NCBI GenBank assembly: GCA_959347315.1
Contig: OY365810.1
Span: 11,461,513-11,525,512 of the forward strand
Direction of reading: 5' to 3'
Origin: Bimastos eiseni
Lineage: Eukaryota; Annelida; Clitellata; Crassiclitellata; Lumbricidae
DNA: 64,000 bases
The notes under the pieces are model-generated. The model saw only the letters and a program-made list of their open reading frames with translations, was not told the origin of the DNA and ran no database searches. The position numbers and the translations under genes were made by a program. Each line of letters opens with the position of its first letter. Position 1 is the first letter of the stretch. Shown one piece after another: positions 57,780-64,000 of this stretch.

Positions 57780-59000
57780 TAATCGCTATGAAGCAGCCCT
57801 AGCCTCATCGTCGTCATCGCCGTCATCACCACCACCGCCACTGTCACCAGCGGCGGTTGCATAGATGGACGCGTATGGTTACCTGCGATGGTTGAGCGTG
57901 TGGCGTGTGGAGAGCATTGTCACTGCAAGGGTCTACATCTACAGCTCGTGACGATGAATGTCATGCATTATGCGGCGCCGTTACTTTCGAAAGCCGTAAA
58001 ATTAGCGACGGTCTCCTAAGTGCAACGCTTGGCACATCCTCTTGTCAACGTATTCTCTAATTACTATCAACTTTTCACTCCGCGAGTCAAGTAGTATTTT
58101 TTCCAGTTTGGAAGACGGTGATGTCTATGCGGCTAAAGGAGTAATAAAGAAATCAGAACATGCTTTTAAAATGCTACCGTGGTCCATTAACCCAGCTAAA
58201 AAAACAATGCGGGCAATTAATCATTGGTGCACTCCTTTTTGTATGCGGGTCTATATGTCTGTAGGTGAACCTGTCGGTCACTTTATGACCGCATATAATG
58301 TGTGGCTTCCTGTTTTTAGTATATCTCCATGTATGTACGATGCAGATGATACCTGAGCGTAGGCCTTTAATGTCCGGATGAAACAGATCCGACAGCGTCT
58401 AGAGAGTCGTTATTAGAGATTTATCATTTTAATATTTAAGAAGATACGGTACTTCAAATGCATTGCAAGCACATTCGGATCACAATATTTAAAAATTCAA
58501 AAATCTGTTGAAAACTGATGATATCAATTTGACTCAAAAATAATCTTGCAGAATGTGACTGTGCTAGAAACAGAGTGACTATGTTAGCAACCAAAACCAG
58601 TATTCAATGGGCTGAAGTTGAAGGCTAGTATGATACTGCGAGAAACTACTTAGATTGGTTAATTAACCATTATCTGCCAGGGTGCGAACTGAATGTGTAA
58701 TGTGCACCAGACAGACGCATGTAGCAACTGTATTTTCTGTTTCTTCCTTCTTTATTCCTGTGTTTTTTCAATCGGGAAATCGTTTAAACCATACGGCTTT
58801 AATTGAACCAGTTGCATCATCTGCCACGCAATTGACTTAATTATGAATTACAGGTAACGTTTTCCTTTAGGAGACGACAAGCTACTACTCCAGCGCATTG
58901 GGATATTTGGCACTCACTGGGTTTTCACTTAAATCTCGCATAGTTACTCCTTCCTTTCACATCGAGGATGAGAAAGAGGAAGCCGAGAGGAGAAAGGCGA
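57780..59000. other. Non-coding stretch
   Basis: A CpG-rich part to about 58,040 (GCGGCGCCGTTACTTTCGAA), then AT-rich. A plus-strand 104-codon ORF (58042-58356) lacks recognisable features. Confidence 0.35.
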
Positions 59001-59085
59001 AAAGGAGGAGGAGATATATAGAGGAGGAGGAGGAGGAGCAGCAGTAGCAGGAGGAGGAGGAGGAGGGACCGCAGAGGACTGACAA
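58965..59085. repeat. (GGA)n purine-rich tract
   Basis: GAGGAGGAGG repeats with GCAGCAG; short proline- or serine-rich antisense ORFs are artefacts. Confidence 0.9.
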
Positions 59086-59516
59086 TGAGGAGGCAGTGGA
59101 TGGAATATGAAAAGCAATGTCACATAATACGACATTCAATTCCTCATGTCATCGTCTATCGACTGTCTTTCTTGATAAATAACCTCTGGCTATCGTCGTC
59201 GTCTCTGTATTTTTGTCTGTGTTTGTCTCTGTCTGTCAACCTAACCGTTTCTGTGCCTGTATGTGCCAGTCCCCTCTTCCATGCGTGTCTTTGTCTATGA
59301 AAGCGTGACCATACAATATGCGCATATATGCGTGTCTGGCAGCATGGATGTATGTTTGTATACGATTGAATCATTCTGCCGATTGGCTGTTGTATCCATA
59401 CGCAACAATTGTGTGTCGAGTGAAACCAGTCAATGGCGAGAGAACGGAAGAAGGAAAAGAGTGCACGAGTAAGGTACGACCTATTACAAAGTTCCCTCTA
59501 AACTGTGAACGTGCGC

Positions 59517-59822
59517 GCGCACAGGCGGTGGAACCAACGCACGGGCGGTGGAACCAACGCACGGGCGGTGGAACGAGCGCACGGGCGGTGGAACCAACGC
59601 ACGGGCGGTGGAACGAGCGCACGGGCGGTGGAACCAACGCACGGGCGGTGGAACCAACGCACGGGCGGTGGAACCAACGCACGGGCGGTGGAACGAGCGC
59701 ACGGGCGGTGGAACTAACGCACGGGCGGTGGAACCAACGCACGGGCGGTGGAACCAACGCACGGGCGGTGGAACGAGCGCACGGGCGGTGGAACCAACGC
59801 GCGGGCGGTGGAACAAGCGCAC
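59517..59822. repeat. 20-bp GC-rich minisatellite, ~15 copies
   Basis: Unit GCACGGGCGGTGGAACCAAC with a GAACGAGC variant in some copies. All frames are open, producing long pseudo-ORFs on both strands. Confidence 0.97.
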
Positions 59823-59879
59823 ACAAGAATTTAGTGTGCGCACAAAAATATTTGTATGAAACCATGTAAGTCTCTTAGC

Positions 59880-61310
59880 CGGCGGCGGCGGCCTACCTCA
59901 CTGCAGAAATTTTGTTCCTTGGCTGATACGTCCCTTAATTTGTCTTTACACAAGGGATTTATCTTGGGTTGTCAGAATTATCACAATAAACATAAGATAT
60001 GATCTTAATTTTTCAATCATCGCATTTAGCTCGGAATTGGGCACAAAGTTGTGAACCGTTTAAAAAATGTATGAAGAAATTTTATTGCGCCCATTAACTC
60101 CTAAAAATACGTTTCTGATACATTCCTTGTTAAATAAACTATAAGCATCCAAATTTTTATTAGTCTTATTATGACACCCGTCTAAGAGGCCGTGAATAGG
60201 CCTACCCGGCCAATAAGGGCATAGACTTTCTTTGCTTAGGGGCCTGGAATTTCTGTTTGAGGGCATGCCTGACAGCCTAGCTATAGGTAGGTCAAAATTT
60301 GGCCCAATAGGCAAGCTGCATCTTTGTCGGATGCAAACGCAGCCATCTTTGCACTTCTATGGGGGATGCATCTCGTCAGTCTACGCTGACAGAATCAGGG
60401 TTAATATATTGTACGAGGATTTTCATGGCGACCGTATAGCGTCGATCCATGGACATCCGCAGAGGATCATATTTTACAAATAATAAAAATCTCTAATTAT
60501 TATATTGTCTAGGCTCACCAGTGCCAACACTGATGAATCGTTTCTGCCTACTGTGCATAGTTTTGCTAACAGTTTCATTTTCAATTGTTCACTGTGACAT
60601 TTAAAATCATTAGGGAAAGCGCAGAGAACGCCTCTGAGTAGATACATGTATCTTGACGATGCGCTAGTTAAATGTTTGATTGCAATACATTACATCCATA
60701 CATTACACAATCATGATTATGACAGCACGATTATGTTCGAATGCAAACAAACACGTTTTTATTTAGGTTGGTCATTTACCAATGACCTTTATTAACTTTT
60801 TAGAGTTTACAGCTTTTGTTTTTTTTAAACAAACGTTTAAAATTAGGCCTGCACCAATCTGAAAACAACGAGATCCTAAGACACTAAGAGCAGATCCAAT
60901 ATGCTTCTAAAAGTAACGGCGGCTGTTGGGGTCAGTGTTAGACCTCATAATCGCCGAGGTTGACTTTTCCTCCAACAGAAATCGACCCTGCTTCTTTTTC
61001 AATGGGTGAGATCTTTCGCCAGCACGGTACCTATGACAGGATGTCACGGTATAAGGCCCCCACGTAGACTACAAGCCCTGCCATAGCGACCCTCGACCTC
61101 GACCCTGCTCATCTACAATGAATTGATCGGTTGGGACCCTTCATCAGCGACGTCCGTTTGAGCGAGTACCAAGTCATCTGAGGTCTCCTTGTGCGGACAG
61201 TGCCAGCCCAAAATTGAACCGTCCGATCGATACAGGAGTACGGCATAGGGCGATCAGGAGTGTGTACGCATTGAGGGAGGAAGATGAGAGAGGAAGGGTG
61301 TCATCTCTTT
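59880..61310. other. Non-coding stretch
   Basis: Mixed sequence. A CpG-rich block at 60,900-61,260 looks like an eroded repeat or former coding sequence but gives no recognisable protein in any frame. Confidence 0.3.
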
Positions 61311-61314
61311 TGCA

Positions 61315-61560
61315 AATAATTTGGACGTAGACGACGATTATTTCTGGCCCTGGTTATCGCGATACGACTTCTCCATCGCTCGAGGTATCAATCACGTCGA
61401 GTTGACGTTCAGCCGAAAGTAATTACCTTCCTTTCTTGCGCTGACGTCGCCCGTCTCTTTGGTCATCGGCGGCGACGGAATATGTTTAATGCGTTTTAAA
61501 GATCAGTCGCCTATGGTCCGTGTTTCGAATTGAAATCGCCGGCGATCAGATGGAGGGGTG
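61315..61560. promoter_or_regulatory. Candidate conserved non-coding element
   Basis: TTTGCAAATAATTTGG (octamer-like), GGTATCAATCACGTCGAG, AGTAATTACCTTCC and TATGTTTAATGCG within 200 bp of CpG-rich unique DNA. Confidence 0.3.
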
Positions 61561-61739
61561 GAGGGCACGACGGATGGATGGGTAGAGACTAGAGAGACAG
61601 ATAGGGGAGAGGAGCGATGAAAGAGAACGACGATAGGGAGATATATGTGGAATAGACGAAGGGTTAGACGTGAAGAGGTTGGGATGAGATGGAGTGATGC
61701 GTACAGAAGAATATAGACACGAATATAAAGGCAGCAAAT

Positions 61740-62160
61740 TATACATAAATGCATATGATGGGGTGGGAGAGGCAAAGACAGAGATAGATATTTAGAGAGA
61801 ATGATATTGATAGAAACATACAGAGGTAGAGGTAAAGGCAGAAACAACTATATATATATATATATATATTACATAGAGAAATATACAGACAGGAAGAGTC
61901 AGCAAGAGAAATGCAATCCAGAGACATATGCAGGAAAGGAAGGTGTCTGCCAGAGGGAGAGTCATAGGCGGATATATATATATATATATATACAGAGAGA
62001 GAAGAGAGAGAGAGATGGAGATAGAAATGAAGATAGAGCCAGACAGTCAAAGATATGCAGACTGACAGATGTGGAGATGCAACAGAAACATAGGCGGACA
62101 AGGAAGGAGTTTCCCAAAGGGAGACTAATAGGCAGAGAGAGAGAGAGAGAGGGAGAGAAA
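61740..62160. repeat. (GA/GACA)n and (TA)n rich stretch
   Basis: (TA)n at 61,850-61,868 and 61,975-61,991 inside AGAGAGA/CAGACA sequence. Confidence 0.85.
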
Positions 62161-62640
62161 GACACGTAGCCTGACATACATTGGAGAAGACATCTGCATT
62201 TACAGATAGTCCGATGATCTGAGGAGCCTTCGAGGAATTCATTCTCATTCGCATTTTGGTCTCTGTGTCCTAGATACGGAAGAAGACGATGAATTTATTT
62301 CGTGACTTCATAAGACTGGCTTTTCTGCATGCATGACTGCCATCTAGCGTAAAGAAATTGACAGTGAAATAACCGTCGAGCTCTTCTCTCTAAGCTCTAC
62401 AGAATGGTAGCCAAATAATCCTAAATCTTAGCTCTACGCTAACTTGCTTCCCCCTTGCTGTTAAGCTTAGTTTTTTAAGCTGATTCTATTTACGATAATT
62501 CTGATTTGTTCAGATCTCTTTCAATCCAATGCGATTTAATCCTATGCCCACGGCCTTAAGGCATAATGGTCGACTAGCTAAAGAGAGCTAGACTTAGATC
62601 TGCTGTAGTCATTTCTAAAAGAGGTAAGTTGTTCATGTAT

Positions 62641-63220
62641 TACAATCAACACAACAATCAACACAACAATCAACACAACAATCAACACAACAATCAACAC
62701 AACAATCAACACAACAATCAGCACAACAATCAACACAACAATCAACACAACAATCAACACAACAATCAACACAAAAATCAACACAACAATCAGCACAACA
62801 ATCAACACAACAATCAACACAACAATCAACACAACAATCAACACAACAATCAACACAACAATCAGCACAACAATCAACACAACAATTAACACAACAATCA
62901 ACACAACAATCAACACAACAATCAACACAACAATCAGCACAACAATCAACACAACAATTAACACAACAATCAACACAACAATTAACACAACAATTAACAC
63001 AACAATCAACACAACAATCAACTCAACAATTAACACAACAATCAATAAAGCAATCAACACAACAATCAACACAACAATCAACACAACAATCAACACAACA
63101 ATCAACACAACAATCAACACAACAATCAACACAACAATTAACACAACAATCAACACAACAATCAACACAACAATCAACACAACAATCAATACAACAATCA
63201 ACACAACAATCAACACAAAA
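62641..63220. repeat. 12-bp minisatellite (ACAACAATCAAC)n with 72-bp higher-order unit
   Basis: About 48 copies in strict 12-bp register. An A-to-G variant (ATCAGCAC) recurs at 62,721, 62,793, 62,865 and 62,937, i.e. every 72 bp. The 281-residue antisense LIVV ORF is a by-product of the period. Confidence 0.97.
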
Positions 63221-63404
63221 AACCTACAGTGCAGTTTACATACATAATGATTTAATAAAAAATCTGTATAAAATTTCTGTCCTACAGAATGATGAAGTGT
63301 TAAGTGGATATGCGATGATTTAAATGTGCAAGCAGTTCTTGAGAAATTGTCAAGAGACGTGAGAGAAAACTTTCTACGACGTCCGCATCCACTGCAAGAT
63401 AACA

Positions 63405-63443
63405 GAGCACACCTGCCGAGCATTATACTCAGCAGGTGTGCTC
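63405..63443. other. Perfect 12-bp inverted repeat hairpin
   Basis: GAGCACACCTGC and GCAGGTGTGCTC are separated by 15 bases that include a second GAG/CTC pair; each arm carries a CACCTG E-box. Confidence 0.7.
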
Positions 63444-63904
63444 CTCCAAACTATAACAATATATTAATCGAGATAATTATTCAGGTAGCAGGTTTCTGTC
63501 AGCTCTGAAAAACAATTTAATCAATCCTCTCAGAGAGTCGTCACTTTTCTGCACCTAACGCAATGGACAGCTGAGTGCTAGTTCTAAGAGGTTGGGCTGC
63601 AGATGGTGTTAACTGAGTCTTATAATGAAGCAGTGCGATTATTATTGAACCGAAGTGTGCACTAATGTTGCCTTCAAGAGGCAGTAGCAATGATTATTTT
63701 TGTTAGAGACGAGCTCTTGGTGGACAGTCGCAAGTGGTAACTAGTATTACGTATATCTTGTGCCACAATATTGACTCATAAGTATCTTAGCGACGTTATT
63801 GCATTTTGGCAGGGTCATATTATAATAGGACTCAATGGTAAAGTACTGTCATTATGTATTTAACTAAAGCTTAATGCTTGAAGTCTGTAGGTTTTTGAAG
63901 AGGT

Positions 63905-64000
63905 AAATGATAAGCGGAAGAGGAAGAAGTAGAGGAAGAGGAAGGGTAGGAGAAAGAGGAAGGAGCTGAGGAGGAGGAAGGATTGGAGAAAGAGGAAGAG
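63905..64000. repeat. (GGAAGA)n purine tract running off the window
   Basis: GAGGAAGAGG-type repeats to the right edge. Confidence 0.9.

Noticed and set aside
59318..59869. 183-residue plus-strand and 164-residue minus-strand ORFs
   Set aside because: Open because of the 20-bp minisatellite; both strands and other frames are equally open.
62578..63423. 281-residue minus-strand ORF of LIVV repeats resembling a membrane protein
   Set aside because: Entirely encoded by the 12-bp tandem repeat; only short non-repetitive ends with no similarity.
1..64000. CRISPR arrays, prokaryotic operons or integrated viruses
   Set aside because: Tandem arrays have no unique spacers; no phage, viral or bacterial gene was recognised.

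Overview
The window looks like nuclear DNA from a non-vertebrate animal, probably a marine invertebrate with a large, repeat-rich genome. It has spliced genes with kilobase introns, dense microsatellites and minisatellites, tRNA-derived SINEs, LINE relics, MITE-like elements and very sparse coding sequence. The short palindrome family GTAGGCCTAC/TAGGCCTA is unusually common. I cannot name the phylum; mollusc, brachiopod, echinoderm and hemichordate are all possible. Nothing prokaryotic, plasmid-like or CRISPR-like is present. Layout: 1-5 kb holds a 394-bp tandem duplication, a LINE relic, and a long degenerate 20-21 bp satellite interrupted by a 36-bp minisatellite. 5-8.3 kb is repeat-derived DNA (SINE, AT microsatellites, a 351-bp duplicated unit). 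9.35-18.64 kb, minus strand, is the best gene in the window: a six-coding-exon Act1/CIKS (TRAF3IP2)-like adaptor of IL-17 receptor signalling. Its predicted 630-residue product has an N-terminal death domain, a long low-order linker and a C-terminal SEFIR domain. All five introns have GT-AG ends and matching phases. Two copies of one ~600-bp terminal-inverted-repeat element sit in the introns on either side of the linker exon. 18.9-25 kb is upstream, intergenic and repeat sequence. 24.9-27.7 kb holds a dispersed 15-bp minisatellite and a nearly perfect 82-bp-arm inverted repeat. 28-37 kb is gene-poor, with microsatellites, SINEs, a LINE relic and two GC-rich unique islands. 37.51-38.86 kb, minus strand, is a single-exon gene for a predicted secreted leucine-rich-repeat protein (signal peptide, polyserine, LRRNT, 12 LRRs, LRRCT). 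About 0.75 kb upstream of its start codon lies a diverged copy of its signal-peptide region. 39.6-46 kb is dominated by GACA, GA, CT and TCTG simple-sequence tracts. 46-64 kb is a gene desert with minisatellites and several GC-rich, TAAT-motif-bearing islands that could be conserved regulatory elements. It also holds a weak candidate first coding exon at 57.53 kb (plus strand). The two confident genes show no obvious functional link beyond both being plausible in immunity or cell signalling. The Act1-like protein is an intracellular adaptor and the LRR protein is probably extracellular.
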